A stretch of DNA of 43,929 nucleotides from Dehalococcoidia bacterium UBA1141 (GTDB lineage Bacteria > Chloroflexota > Dehalococcoidia > Lucifugimonadales > UBA3495). Where the stretch lies: the NCBI GenBank assembly GCA_002311385.1, contig DCAE01000012.1:1-43929 (forward strand), in the 5' to 3' direction. Shown piece by piece: positions 16,139 to 24,757 of this stretch. How positions within the stretch are numbered: position 1 is the stretch's first letter; every line of letters starts with the position of its first letter. A model generated the notes under the pieces. That model saw only the letters and a program-made list of their open reading frames with translations. It did no database searches and was not told the DNA's origin. Made by a program: the position numbers and the translations under genes.

Positions 16139-17674
16139 ATGAAGTACGACGTTATTGTCATCGGAGCCGGTTCTGCCGGAGGCACAGTTGCTTCCAGGTT
16201 GGCCGAAGATCCTAACCGCTCGGTGCTGGTTCTGGAAGCCGGTCCGGATTATCCGGAATTCGAACATTACCCGGATGACGTCAAGTTCGGTTACGCTCCC
16301 GTGGCATCGGAGATGGGGGCACAACACAACTGGTCATTCACCGGAATCAGCACTCCCGAGCAACCACCCATAGCAGTGCCCAGGGGCAAGATTGTGGGCG
16401 GAACCAGCGCCATCAACGGCCAGGTGTTTCTGCGAGGAGTGCCCGAAGACTACGACAACTGGGCGTCGTGGGGCAACGATGAATGGAGCTTCGTCAAAGT
16501 GCTGCCATATTTCCGAAAGCTGGAAACCGACACCGACATCGTCGACGACTTTCACGGCAATACCGGCCCCATCCCCGTTCGCCGGCACAAAAGGGAGGAC
16601 TGGCTCCCCTTACAAAACGCCTTCCAGGATGCGGCTGAGGACGCTGGCTATCCGGAAGTCTACGACCACAACAACCCCGACTCTGTTGGCGTGGGACCCT
16701 TCCCAATGAACAACCCCAACGGCGTCAGGATGAGCACATCCCTCACTTACATCGCCGACAGCCGTCACCGCCTCAATCTGACCATCCGCGGCAACGTGAT
16801 GGTGCGCCGAATCATATTCGAGGGCAACAGAGCGATCGGGGTGGAGGCCGAAAGCGGCGGTGAGGTATTCACCGTGGATTCCGACCTGATTGTGCTATCC
16901 GCTGGCGCCATAGCTTCGCCTCAACTGCTGATGCTGTCCGGCGTGGGACCGGCCGATCACCTGCGCAGCCACAGAATTCCGGTGGTGAAAGACATTCCAG
17001 GTGTGGGCCAGAACTTGCGGGATCATCCTCTGGTCGCTTTAAGAGCCAGTGTCAAAGACGATTTCCTTCTGGACCCGGATGCGCCTCGGATGCAGACATT
17101 GCTGCGTTACACCGCCACCGGTTCCCCCCACCGCAACGACATACAGATATTCCCGTCGTCCTTCTCCACTCCTTTGGGTGGAGACCCATTCGCCCAAGAG
17201 GGAATCCGGTTTACCTGCATGCTTGAGCTAGCCGAGGGCGCAGGGGAGATAACGCTGCAGGAAAACGACCCCACTGTGCAGCCGTATATCAACTGCCACC
17301 ACTTGGAGCATCCCAGGGACAAGGAACGCTTGCGCGAAGCCATACGCATCGGCGTCAAGCTGATGGACCACGAAGCATTCAAGGACATTCTGGACGAATT
17401 GATTGACCCGACCCCAGCAGACCTAGTCTCCGACGACGCCTTGGACAACTGGATGCTGAGAAGCGTGTGGATCGGGCAGCACCTATCTGGCACTTGCAAG
17501 ATGGGCCCCAGCAGCGACGGCATGGCCGTGGTCGATCAATTCGGCAAAGTCCACGGTATCGACGGTCTGCGGGTAGCCGATGCGTCCATCATGCCCGACT
17601 GCATCCGCGCCAACACCAACCTAACAACAATCATGATTGGTGAGCGCATCGCCGATTGGATTGCTTCAAGTTGA
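16139..17674 (+). CDS. GMC family FAD-dependent oxidoreductase, copy 3
   Basis: A 511-residue GMC enzyme with YDVIVIGAGSAGGTVASRL, PRGKIVGGTSAINGQVFLRG, LSAGAIASPQLLMLSGVG and the C-terminal HLSGTCKMG followed by RANTNLTTIMI. All FAD-binding and active-site blocks are intact. It resembles copy 2 slightly more than copy 1, for example in the shared MNNP-GVRMSTSLTY region. GGAAAGGA lies before the ATG. Downstream comes a stretch with dispersed repeats and the tail of a fourth, decayed GMC gene, so the region has grown by gene duplication. Confidence 0.92.
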   Translation: MKYDVIVIGAGSAGGTVASRLAEDPNRSVLVLEAGPDYPEFEHYPDDVKFGYAPVASEMGAQHNWSFTGISTPEQPPIAVPRGKIVGGTSAINGQVFLRGVPEDYDNWASWGNDEWSFVKVLPYFRKLETDTDIVDDFHGNTGPIPVRRHKREDWLPLQNAFQDAAEDAGYPEVYDHNNPDSVGVGPFPMNNPNGVRMSTSLTYIADSRHRLNLTIRGNVMVRRIIFEGNRAIGVEAESGGEVFTVDSDLIVLSAGAIASPQLLMLSGVGPADHLRSHRIPVVKDIPGVGQNLRDHPLVALRASVKDDFLLDPDAPRMQTLLRYTATGSPHRNDIQIFPSSFSTPLGGDPFAQEGIRFTCMLELAEGAGEITLQENDPTVQPYINCHHLEHPRDKERLREAIRIGVKLMDHEAFKDILDELIDPTPADLVSDDALDNWMLRSVWIGQHLSGTCKMGPSSDGMAVVDQFGKVHGIDGLRVADASIMPDCIRANTNLTTIMIGERIADWIASS

Positions 17675-17708
17675 TGCACGCCGACGACCAAGATGCAACG
17701 GCTCAAAA

Positions 17709-17783
17709 TGTCATTCTAAGGAGCATAGCGACGGAGAATCGTAAGGCCTGAATATAAGGTTTCTTCGCTTTCTATGGCTGACA
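17709..17783 (+). repeat. degenerate copy of the TGTCATTCTGA repeat
   Basis: Begins TGTCATTCTAAGGAGCATAG and ends TTCGCTTTCTATGGCTGACA, a mutated version of the palindromic element found intact at 23435, 33269, 34350 and 43500. A different short palindrome, GAATCCGGCCTTCGCCGGAATGACGG, follows at about 17841-17866. Confidence 0.6.
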
Positions 17784-17920
17784 GACACCGGAAAACCACC
17801 ATGGCAATGGCGGGACTTGTATTACGAACTAGGATAGCTGGAATCCGGCCTTCGCCGGAATGACGGTTGTTTACCCTGGTGTTGGTATCGGATATCTAAC
17901 TTGTCACACCCGAGTATGGT

Positions 17921-18109
17921 AAGCGAACTGTAGTCGGCACCGCCAGGCACGTTTCCGGGACTGCCAAGATGGGCCCCGACTCGGACCCCTTCGCCTCCGT
18001 CTACCAACATTGCCGGGTGAAGGGTGTACAGGGATTGTGGGTCGCCGACTCTGCGGTTATGCCCCAAGTGCCCCGGGCCAACACCCATGCGGCAGCCATA
18101 ATGATTGTC
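17921..18109 (+). pseudogene. remnant of a fourth GMC oxidoreductase (C-terminus only)
   Basis: The frame encodes TARHVSGTAKMGPDSDPF, then VKGVQGLWVADSAVMPQVP and RANTHAAAIMIVEG, matching the C-terminal active-site strand and end of the intact GMC genes upstream. Everything before it, about 430 residues, is missing. The Cys of GTCKMG is Ala here and the ending runs on into a 12-bp tandem repeat (GAAGGGTGGCCG twice, 18110-18133). It is more diverged from the three intact copies than they are from each other, so it is an older remnant or came from another lineage. Confidence 0.75.
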
Positions 18110-18225
18110 GAAGGGTGGCCGGAAGGGTGGCCGGAAGGTAACGGAACGGACCATGGTCCGAATCTACCCGAATCTGGAAATATTTGCGAAAATACGGCGT
18201 TAAGTAAACTACTTCAGGAGGAGTT

Positions 18226-19017
18226 ATGCCTGACATAATTTACGAAACGCGGGATAATATCGCCTACATCACCATAGACCGGCCTCAATCAATGAATGCC
18301 CTTGGCCCGGCACAGCAGCAAGAAATCATCCAAGTCTGGCAGGACTTCCGGGACGACCCTGAAGCCTTAGTGGCAATAGTAACGGGGCAGGGAGACAGGG
18401 CCTTCTGCGCCGGAGCGGACTTAAAGACTTATACGCCACTGCTTGGTGAGCGTAGCAGCTATGAAGTCAGGCAGGATGCCAACCGTGTGGGCTTCGGCGG
18501 CATCACCCGGGGATTGGAAATCTGGAAGCCCATCATCGCCGCCGTTAACGGCTATGCTTTGGCCGGGGGACTGGAATTAGCCCTGGCCTGCGATATTCGG
18601 ATAGCCTCGGACAACGCTCAATTCGGCTGCTCCGAAGTCCGCCGAGGCTTTCATCATTGCGACGGTGGCACGGTGAGACTGCCGCTGATTGTCGGCTTGG
18701 GAAATGCCCTCAAATTGCAACTAACCGGTGAGCCCATAGATGCCGCCGAGGCTCTGCGCATCGGATTAGTCAGCGAGGTCACCGCACTGCCGGACTTGAT
18801 TCCCACTGCGGAGCGGTACGCCCGAACCATTGCCAGTAACAGCCCGCTGGGAGTACGCTCGGCCAAAGAATCCATGCTGCGCAACCTAGGCCACGCTCTG
18901 GAAGACGCACTCCGTTTCGAGAACATACTGTTTTCCAGCCTCACCCAGACAGAAGATTATAAAGAAGGCCCAGCGGCGTTCGCCGAAAAGCGGCCGCCAG
19001 TGTGGAAGGGCCGCTGA
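18226..19017 (+). CDS. enoyl-CoA hydratase/isomerase family protein
   Basis: A 263-residue crotonase-fold protein. The oxyanion-hole pieces are present: AFCAGADLKTY near residues 62-72 and NGYALAGGLELALACDIRIA near 106-125. One acidic residue aligns with the first catalytic Glu of rat crotonase (CSEVRRGF); the second (in KSLAMEM of crotonase) is not conserved, since the region reads GNALKLQLTGE. It may therefore catalyse an isomerisation, hydrolysis or dehalogenation rather than simple water addition. It has a strong ribosome binding site (AGGAGGAG). It is followed after 72 bp by an HpaB-like hydroxylase gene on the same strand, and the two may be co-transcribed. Confidence 0.9.
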   Translation: MPDIIYETRDNIAYITIDRPQSMNALGPAQQQEIIQVWQDFRDDPEALVAIVTGQGDRAFCAGADLKTYTPLLGERSSYEVRQDANRVGFGGITRGLEIWKPIIAAVNGYALAGGLELALACDIRIASDNAQFGCSEVRRGFHHCDGGTVRLPLIVGLGNALKLQLTGEPIDAAEALRIGLVSEVTALPDLIPTAERYARTIASNSPLGVRSAKESMLRNLGHALEDALRFENILFSSLTQTEDYKEGPAAFAEKRPPVWKGR

Positions 19018-19089
19018 GTAAAATCATCGCGCTGATTGATTGACCGTCTTATTCAGCCGCATGACTCGGAACATTTAGGAGGCTAGGCT

Positions 19090-20544
19090 ATGCCAGCCAG
19101 GACCGGGGCACAATACATCGCCGGGCTCAGAGATAGGGCTGTTGAGGTCTACGTCAGCGGTGAGCGTGTTAAAGACGTGACTACCCACCCTGGCATGAGC
19201 AATGGCGTCGAAAGCATCGCCAAACTCTATGACCTGCAACACGACGGCGCCGCCGGGAGTCAAATGACCTTTGATTCTCCTACGTCGGGAGACTCTGTCG
19301 GTCTATCTTTCGTCACTCCAACGACGCCCGACGACCTGGCGCAACGACGCAATATGATGAGGCGCTGGGCCCAGTCAACCTGCGGCATGATGGGACGCAC
19401 TCCGGATTTCATGAACGTAACCATGATGGCCATGGCGGCGGCGGGAGAATACTTCACCCAGAATCGGCCCGAGTTCAAATCCAATATCCAAAACTACTTC
19501 GAGTACATCCGGGAAAACGACTTGGTCTTGACCCACACACTGGTCAACCTGCAGCGGGACCGGTCGCCCATGCCTGCGCCACTTCAAGACAGTACCGACG
19601 TGGCTCTATCCGTGGTCAAAGAAACCGACGCCGGAATTATCGTGCGGGGGCCGAGGGTACTGGCCACCCTGGGCCCATTGGCCGACGAGATTGCCATCTA
19701 TCCCGCCCGCAATCACCAACTGCCCTTGGACGCACAGGGTGCTTACTCCTTCGCATTCGCTATCCCCTGCAACACTCCTGGACTGAGTTTTTTGTGCCGG
19801 GAGAGCTTTGACCTGCAACGCTCCCACTACGATCACCCATTGGGATCTCGGTTCGAGGAAATGGACGCCTTGGTCTTCTTCGACGACGTCCTAGTCCCTT
19901 GGGAGCGGGTCTTTTTGCTGGGAGATGTGGAGTTGTGCAACAACATGCCCTTTGCCACCAATCGCATCATTCACTCCGGCCACCAAGTGGTGACCAAGCA
20001 AGTGGTGAAGGGAGAATTCATCCTGGGCCTGGCAAACATGATGGTGCAGACCTTGGGGTCCAGCCAGCTTCCACACGTTCAGCAGATGATGGCCGAGATT
20101 ATCGAAAGTCTGGAAGTGACCAAAGCCTGCCTGCGCGCTGCTGAAGCCGATGCCGAGATTGACCAATGGGGAGTGTTGTGTCCCGCTAGGTTCCCGTTAC
20201 TGGTGGCCAGAAACGCCTTCATCCGTAGCTACCCTAGGATGGCAGAGATACTGCACTTGCTGGGCTCCAGCAGCCTCATGGCTTTGCCCACCGAGGCCGA
20301 TATGAACGGCCCCTTGGCAACCGAGATTAAAAAATACCTGGAGACCGACACCGCCTCCGCCGAGGAGCGGGTGCGGCTATTCCGTCTGGCTTGGGATACC
20401 AGTTGCAGCGCTTTCGGCTCCCGCCAGGTCTTGTACGAGCGTTATTTCGGAGGCAACATTCAGCAAAACTCCATCGTGCTCAACACCATATACGACAAGG
20501 AGCCGATGACCGAACGCATACGTGAATTCCTGATGGAGGAATAG
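19090..20544 (+). CDS. 4-hydroxyphenylacetate 3-hydroxylase (HpaB) family monooxygenase
   Basis: A 484-residue protein of the HpaB/PvcC/4-hydroxybutyryl-CoA dehydratase superfamily. It opens with the family start RTGAQYIAGLRD, has TQNRPEFKSNIQNYFEYIREND and LVNLQRDRSP in the first third, and FDDVLVPWERVFLLGD and LGSSSLMALPTEAD further on. In HpaB enzymes the FADH2 is supplied by a separate reductase (HpaC); none is seen here. Cys/His ligands of an iron-sulfur cluster, as in 4-hydroxybutyryl-CoA dehydratase, are not evident, so aromatic hydroxylation is the better guess. TTAGGAGG precedes the ATG. Confidence 0.9.
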   Translation: MPARTGAQYIAGLRDRAVEVYVSGERVKDVTTHPGMSNGVESIAKLYDLQHDGAAGSQMTFDSPTSGDSVGLSFVTPTTPDDLAQRRNMMRRWAQSTCGMMGRTPDFMNVTMMAMAAAGEYFTQNRPEFKSNIQNYFEYIRENDLVLTHTLVNLQRDRSPMPAPLQDSTDVALSVVKETDAGIIVRGPRVLATLGPLADEIAIYPARNHQLPLDAQGAYSFAFAIPCNTPGLSFLCRESFDLQRSHYDHPLGSRFEEMDALVFFDDVLVPWERVFLLGDVELCNNMPFATNRIIHSGHQVVTKQVVKGEFILGLANMMVQTLGSSQLPHVQQMMAEIIESLEVTKACLRAAEADAEIDQWGVLCPARFPLLVARNAFIRSYPRMAEILHLLGSSSLMALPTEADMNGPLATEIKKYLETDTASAEERVRLFRLAWDTSCSAFGSRQVLYERYFGGNIQQNSIVLNTIYDKEPMTERIREFLMEE

Positions 20545-20657
20545 CGTCATCCCATGCGGCTTCGGATTGCCTTTGTGGGTCTTTGCCTTAAAACTGTCAT
20601 TCTGAGACTTTGGGGGCAGCGCCACATAGAGGGGGAAGGCATCCGAGTATCCACCGC

Positions 20658-21836
20658 TTAAGCCTTCTGGCTCTTGAACTTGGGCATGACCTCTTTACCG
20701 AACCGCTCCAGTTGCTCCAGTATCACCTCAAGGGGAGTGCCCATGCGGGTGCAGCCTACATGGACTCGCTCCAGACCGGGATACTTGTCCTGCAATTCCA
20801 TCAGCCGCTCGGTAATCAGTTCGGGCGGCCCACACAGCCAAGAACCAGCCTTTACCGCATCGTCAATGATTGGCAGGCCAGCGGATGGGGCACGCTTGGG
20901 GTCGCCTAGGTCCGACAGTTGCTGGTCCGTCATACCCCGGAAGAAGCCCAGCGGAGCAAACATTTTCATGTCCTCCTCAAAGTACTTCTTGCACTCTTTA
21001 ATGCCCTGGGCTTCGCTATCACAGATGTAGGTGACGATGCCAACCGTGAGGTCGGTGCCCATTTCAGCTTCCTGTCCATGGGCAATCAATGTGTCTCGCC
21101 AGCGGGTGACCACCTCTTCTGATGCTCCGCCAGTCACTGCTCCGCCGCCGATGATGCCTTTTATCCCGTGCTTGGCCATAAAGTCCATGGCCCGCTGTCC
21201 GGCGCTCACAATGGGCTGCCAGCACTCGACAGGGAGGGTCCGTGGCCTCGGCACCAAGGTAATCTCTTCTAATTGGTAACCACGATAGGCCACCGGAGGA
21301 GGTATCTGGTAGTTCTTTCCGTGGTGAGAGAAGGAACGGTTGTTGAAGGCCTTCATGATGATCTCCACCTGCTCTTCAAACAACTCCCGGTTGGCGTCCG
21401 AGTCGGTATTGGTGCTGGGTGCGCCGAAGGTGTCCACCTCCCGGCTGTGATAACCCCGTCCAACGCCGAAAATCACCCGGCCATTGGTCAAGCGGTCAGC
21501 AGTGGCGAAGTCCTCAGCCAGTCGCAGCGGGTGCCACATGGGGTTGATGTTGAAACCGCAGCCGAACTTGAGGTTCTCCGTGATGTGGGCCAGATGGAGG
21601 TAAAGCATCAGCAGGTTTCCGATACACTCATTGCCCTCTGTCTGGAAGTGGTGCTCGGCCATCCAGAAGCTGTCGAACCCCACCCGGTCCATCAACTGTG
21701 CGATGGCCGTGGTTCGGTCGAAAATCGTGGCCAGATGCTCATCGGAAAAGTTTCGGTCATTCAGCGCCGTCGCCTCCAGCCCGATGTCTCCCAGATCCAC
21801 ATGGCCCGCATATAGAGCGCCAAAATTCGTAATCAT
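20658..21836 (-). CDS. luciferase-like flavin-dependent monooxygenase (A)
   Basis: A 392-residue protein of the luciferase-like monooxygenase (LLM) superfamily, a TIM barrel using FMNH2 or F420. It has DSFWMAEHHFQTEGNECIGN near the second strand, LKFGCGFNINPMWHPLRLAEDFATADRLTNGRVIFGVGRGY (in parts) as the substrate-side core, and VGCTRMGTPLEVILEQLERF at the end. It is longer than its relatives further on and belongs to the bacterial-luciferase-like branch. AGGTG lies before the ATG. It is divergent from the Gfo/Idh/MocA gene, with palindromes in the space between them. The substrate is unknown. Confidence 0.9.
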   Translation of the reverse strand: MITNFGALYAGHVDLGDIGLEATALNDRNFSDEHLATIFDRTTAIAQLMDRVGFDSFWMAEHHFQTEGNECIGNLLMLYLHLAHITENLKFGCGFNINPMWHPLRLAEDFATADRLTNGRVIFGVGRGYHSREVDTFGAPSTNTDSDANRELFEEQVEIIMKAFNNRSFSHHGKNYQIPPPVAYRGYQLEEITLVPRPRTLPVECWQPIVSAGQRAMDFMAKHGIKGIIGGGAVTGGASEEVVTRWRDTLIAHGQEAEMGTDLTVGIVTYICDSEAQGIKECKKYFEEDMKMFAPLGFFRGMTDQQLSDLGDPKRAPSAGLPIIDDAVKAGSWLCGPPELITERLMELQDKYPGLERVHVGCTRMGTPLEVILEQLERFGKEVMPKFKSQKA

Positions 21837-21851
21837 AAAAACACCTCGCGT

Positions 21852-21886
21852 AAATTAAATCCGGAACCTCTCCGGTAGATTAATTT
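21852..21886. promoter_or_regulatory. imperfect palindrome upstream of LLM enzyme A
   Basis: AAATTAA (21852-21858) and CCGGA (21861-21865) are mirrored by TCCGG (21871-21875) and TTAATTT (21880-21886). It lies 16 bp from the start codon of the minus-strand gene. A dimeric repressor site or a leader hairpin is possible. Confidence 0.4.
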
Positions 21887-21985
21887 CAATTATCAGGCGC
21901 AGACATCGTATCAGAAAGGTCAACTTGCCTAAACTTTTGGTTCGACTTCCGGCTAGGTGAGAGACAAAAACTGGTAAAACGACTA

Positions 21986-22093
21986 GGAAATCCCCCCAAC
22001 CCCCCTTTACGAAAGGGGGACTTAATGCCCTCTCCTTCGTGATCGGCAGGTTCGATCTTCCCCCTTTGTAAAGGGGGACTGAGGGGGATTTCC
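21986..22093. repeat. composite CCCCCTTT palindromic element with inverted ends
   Basis: The ends are GGAAATCCCCC and GGGGGATTTCC, an 11-bp inverted repeat, enclosing two hairpins (CCCCCTTTACGAAAGGGGG and CCCCCTTTGTAAAGGGGG) around a short unique core. The plan matches a non-autonomous mobile element. A second full copy is at 37723-37849 and single units are at 27809-27856 and 36424-36460. Confidence 0.75.
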
Positions 22094-22159
22094 CATGGCC
22101 ATCGCCACCCCAGGTTGAACCCACCCATAAACGCAATCCATAACAAACTCCTCCGGTTG

Positions 22160-22180
22160 GAGTTTACTCGGAGTAAACTC
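22160..22180. promoter_or_regulatory. 21-bp palindrome, candidate operator
   Basis: GAGTTTACT and AGTAAACTC are perfect 9-bp arms around CGG. It lies 104 bp upstream of the Gfo/Idh/MocA start and between divergently transcribed genes, as expected for a TetR-, LacI- or GntR-type operator. No regulator gene is adjacent. Confidence 0.45.
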
Positions 22181-22283
22181 TAGCCACGCCCTAATCTGTC
22201 CCTTAGAATACTTCTTGAATCTGCTAGCCGGACTATTAGCATCCGTCAGAATACTGGTAGTCGGTTTTAACTGGAGGAATACC

Positions 22284-23384
22284 ATGCCTGACCCCATCCG
22301 CTTGGGAATAATCGGCGCCAGCCCCACGGTCGGCTGGGCCCACCGGTCCCACCTGCCCGCCATTGTCGCCAGCCCTGAATTTGAGCTCACCGGCGTATGC
22401 ACCACACGGAAGGAAACCGCCGAAGAAGCCAAACGAATATACGGGGCCAAGATGGCCTTCGACGACTACCACGAGATGCTGGCCCATCCAGACATAGACG
22501 CTGTGGCCGTGGTCTTGCGCGTGCCCACCCACTACCAGATAACCAAGGACGCCCTGAACGCAGGCAAGCACGTTTTCACCGAATGGCCGCTGGGCAAAGA
22601 CACCTCGGAAGCTAAAGAACTGGCCGACTTGGCGCGGGCCAAAGGTCTTAAGGCTGTTGTTGGGCTGCAAGCTCGGGCGAATCCGGCCATGATTCACATG
22701 AAGGAAATGGTGGAAGGGGGTTACGTCGGCGAAATCATATCCTGCAACATGAAATTGATGCGGGGCGGAGTGTTGGAAAGAGTTTCCGGGCGCACTTGGC
22801 AGAGGGACATCAGTTTGGGCGCCAATACCCTCACCATCGCCACCGGCCATTCGATTGACGCTATGCGCTTCGTCGCCGGTGATTTCAGCCAAGTATCCTC
22901 GGTTATAACAACCCAAGTTGAGCAGTGGTACGAGTCCGACACCCAGAAAATGGTGGACGTTACATCGCCGGACAACATCGTGATTAGCGGCGTGCTGGCC
23001 AATGGAGCCGTGGCCTCGGCCCACGTGGGCAGTATCCCTTGGGCTGGCGCAGGTTACATCATGGAGATTTATGGCCGGACCGGCACTTTGGTGGCCACTT
23101 CCGAGGATTCCCCCCAGTTAGGCGACGTTCGGCTTCAGGGAGCGCAAAACAGCGACACCCTTGAAGACATCGAAATACCGGCCCGTCACACCAACGTTCT
23201 GGAGGGTATGCCCCATGCGGAACCGTTTAATGTGGGCCAGCTTTACTATTTGTTCGGACAGGGAATAAACGGTAGCAGCCCAGCATATCCGGATTTTGAC
23301 ACCGCCGTAGAGTTGCACGAATTCATAGACGCCATGCGCAAATCCGCCCAAGATGGCCAAGCAACCACGGTTAAAACCGCCTAA
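22284..23384 (+). CDS. Gfo/Idh/MocA family NAD(P)-dependent oxidoreductase
   Basis: A 366-residue dehydrogenase with an N-terminal Rossmann fold (LGIIGASPTVGWAHRSHLPA, Gly-rich loop) and the family motif VFTEWPLGKDTSEAKELADLA near residues 94-114, where EKP is replaced by EWP. So the usual Lys of the EKP motif, which helps bind cofactor and substrate, is Trp here. The second domain contains GHSIDAMRFVAG with the conserved GH...D pattern. It may act on a sugar, inositol or other polyol. The start is ATG 22284 behind TGGAGGAA; an in-frame ATG 69 bp upstream has no such site. Confidence 0.88.
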   Translation: MPDPIRLGIIGASPTVGWAHRSHLPAIVASPEFELTGVCTTRKETAEEAKRIYGAKMAFDDYHEMLAHPDIDAVAVVLRVPTHYQITKDALNAGKHVFTEWPLGKDTSEAKELADLARAKGLKAVVGLQARANPAMIHMKEMVEGGYVGEIISCNMKLMRGGVLERVSGRTWQRDISLGANTLTIATGHSIDAMRFVAGDFSQVSSVITTQVEQWYESDTQKMVDVTSPDNIVISGVLANGAVASAHVGSIPWAGAGYIMEIYGRTGTLVATSEDSPQLGDVRLQGAQNSDTLEDIEIPARHTNVLEGMPHAEPFNVGQLYYLFGQGINGSSPAYPDFDTAVELHEFIDAMRKSAQDGQATTVKTA

Positions 23385-23434
23385 ACCGAAGGGCAACAAG
23401 TCCCTTCCCCGTTTCCGGGGTCTTGCCCCAAATC

Positions 23435-23546
23435 TGTCATTCTGAGGAGTGAAGCGACGAAGTTCCGACTCCGTCGAGAGTCCCCGACAGAGTCGGGAAA
23501 TCTCTTGGTTCAGGCGTAAAGATTCTTCGCTTCACTCAGAATGACA
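23435..23546. repeat. full copy of the TGTCATTCTGA inverted-repeat element
   Basis: A 112-bp element with 11-bp ends TGTCATTCTGA and TCAGAATGACA and inner arms (GAAGCGACGAAG / AGATTCTTCGCTTCACTC). This copy carries an extra nested palindrome (CCGACTCCGTCG / CCGACAGAGTCGG). No coding capacity; MITE-like. Confidence 0.75.
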
Positions 23547-23606
23547 GTATCACAGAGGCTTTTAGGGCAAAGCCCCTTTACGGGGGAAGGCTAGGATGGA
23601 GGTCAG

Positions 23607-24026
23607 ATGCCAGGAACAGATAACAAAATTCCTCTGGACTGGGACGCTCTGGAGGTCGGCGAGACTTTCGACAAATTCCAGTATGTCTTAACCCAAGAGA
23701 TGATTGACGGCTACAGGAAAGGAGTGATGGACCCGGATGCCAGTTTCCCGACCATCGCTCACAAGGTGGACGTGCGTCAGTACAACGCCAAATACTCCGA
23801 CGCTGGTTCGGTCAACGCTCGCTGCGCCTTCCATTGCTACAACCCACCCATTGCTGGAAAGAAACTGACGGTCACCGCCTGGATTGCCGACAAATACCTG
23901 CGCAGAGGCAAGAACTACATCGTAACCGAGGCGGTGTCGGTGGATGAAGATGGTCGTCTGATTGACCGGGTTATCACTCACGAACTCAAGCAGCCTTCTG
24001 AAGTGGGCAAGAAATGGGGGGGCTGA
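23607..24026 (+). CDS. MaoC/FAS1-like hotdog dehydratase, first subunit
   Basis: A 139-residue hotdog-fold protein of the MaoC/FAS1-like dehydratase group. It starts with WDALEVGETFDKFQYVLTQEMIDGY (in parts), a common opening for acyl-CoA hydratases that act as two-part enzymes, and has NPPIAGKKLTVTAWIADKYLRRGKNYIV in the strand region. The strict MaoC hydratase motif (D...H) is not obvious here. Its stop overlaps the start of the next hotdog gene (TGATG), so the two are likely a heterodimeric (R)-enoyl-CoA hydratase-like enzyme made in equal amounts. Confidence 0.8.
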   Translation: MPGTDNKIPLDWDALEVGETFDKFQYVLTQEMIDGYRKGVMDPDASFPTIAHKVDVRQYNAKYSDAGSVNARCAFHCYNPPIAGKKLTVTAWIADKYLRRGKNYIVTEAVSVDEDGRLIDRVITHELKQPSEVGKKWGG

Positions 24027-24478
24027 TGGTTGGACCATTAAGAAACATTCAGATTGATGATGTAGTCCCTTCCTTGATGAAGGCGATGACCCAAGACGCC
24101 ATCAACCTGTTCGAGGGCAGCGCCGGACAGGAAGGGCCTTCCCAGTTCACCGACGAGGTTGCCGCCAGGGAGACGTTGGGCACTTCCGGCACCGTGGCGT
24201 CTGGGAGGATGTCTCTGACGTTCGCCATTGAAATGCTGCGAAGATATTTCGGCAGCGACGTTTTTAATCACAGTGGCGTGGTGGACCTGAGGTTCCTCAG
24301 GCCGGTGCGCCCAGGCGACACCATCACATTCACCGGGAAGGTTTCCGATATGAGCAAAGAAGCTAACGGAAGCAGGGTCACGGTGGACATCCAGGCCCAG
24401 AATCAGAACGGGGACACCACAGGGGTGGGCAAGGGCAGCGCCATAGTGCCTAACGCATATCTGCCCCAGGAAGAATAA
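24026..24478 (+). CDS. MaoC-like hotdog dehydratase, second subunit
   Basis: A 150-residue hotdog-fold protein. The C-terminal half is typical of MaoC-like proteins: VVDLRFLRPVRPGDTITFTGKVSD followed by VTVDIQAQNQNGD. The central helix region (SGTVASGRMSLTFAIEMLRRYFG) occupies the place of the substrate-binding helix. The start is ATG 24026, sharing its A with the stop codon of the preceding gene; an ATG at 24014 would lie within that gene. Together the two small proteins probably act on a CoA thioester; the substrate is unknown. Confidence 0.82.
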   Translation: MVGPLRNIQIDDVVPSLMKAMTQDAINLFEGSAGQEGPSQFTDEVAARETLGTSGTVASGRMSLTFAIEMLRRYFGSDVFNHSGVVDLRFLRPVRPGDTITFTGKVSDMSKEANGSRVTVDIQAQNQNGDTTGVGKGSAIVPNAYLPQEE

Positions 24479-24757
24479 CGCGACTGCGGGTTAAGCCGTA
24501 AATGTCGAATTAACCCTCTCCTTTATACGCCAATACGTTGTCCCATAGGGTCGTCACCTACGGCTTCGGGGCAGTCCTTTGGAATTTTTCTTGGCTGCTG
24601 CAATTATTTCGTAGAGAGCCGCTCAACTCGTTTGATTTCTCAGAACTTATCTCTGAATCTGTTAGTCAGTAGGTCGCAATTTCGCTTGCGCCTATTACAG
24701 TAAAACCAGGCCCAAGTAATACCAGGCCGAGACTCAAGCCCGGTTGGTCATAGTGGA

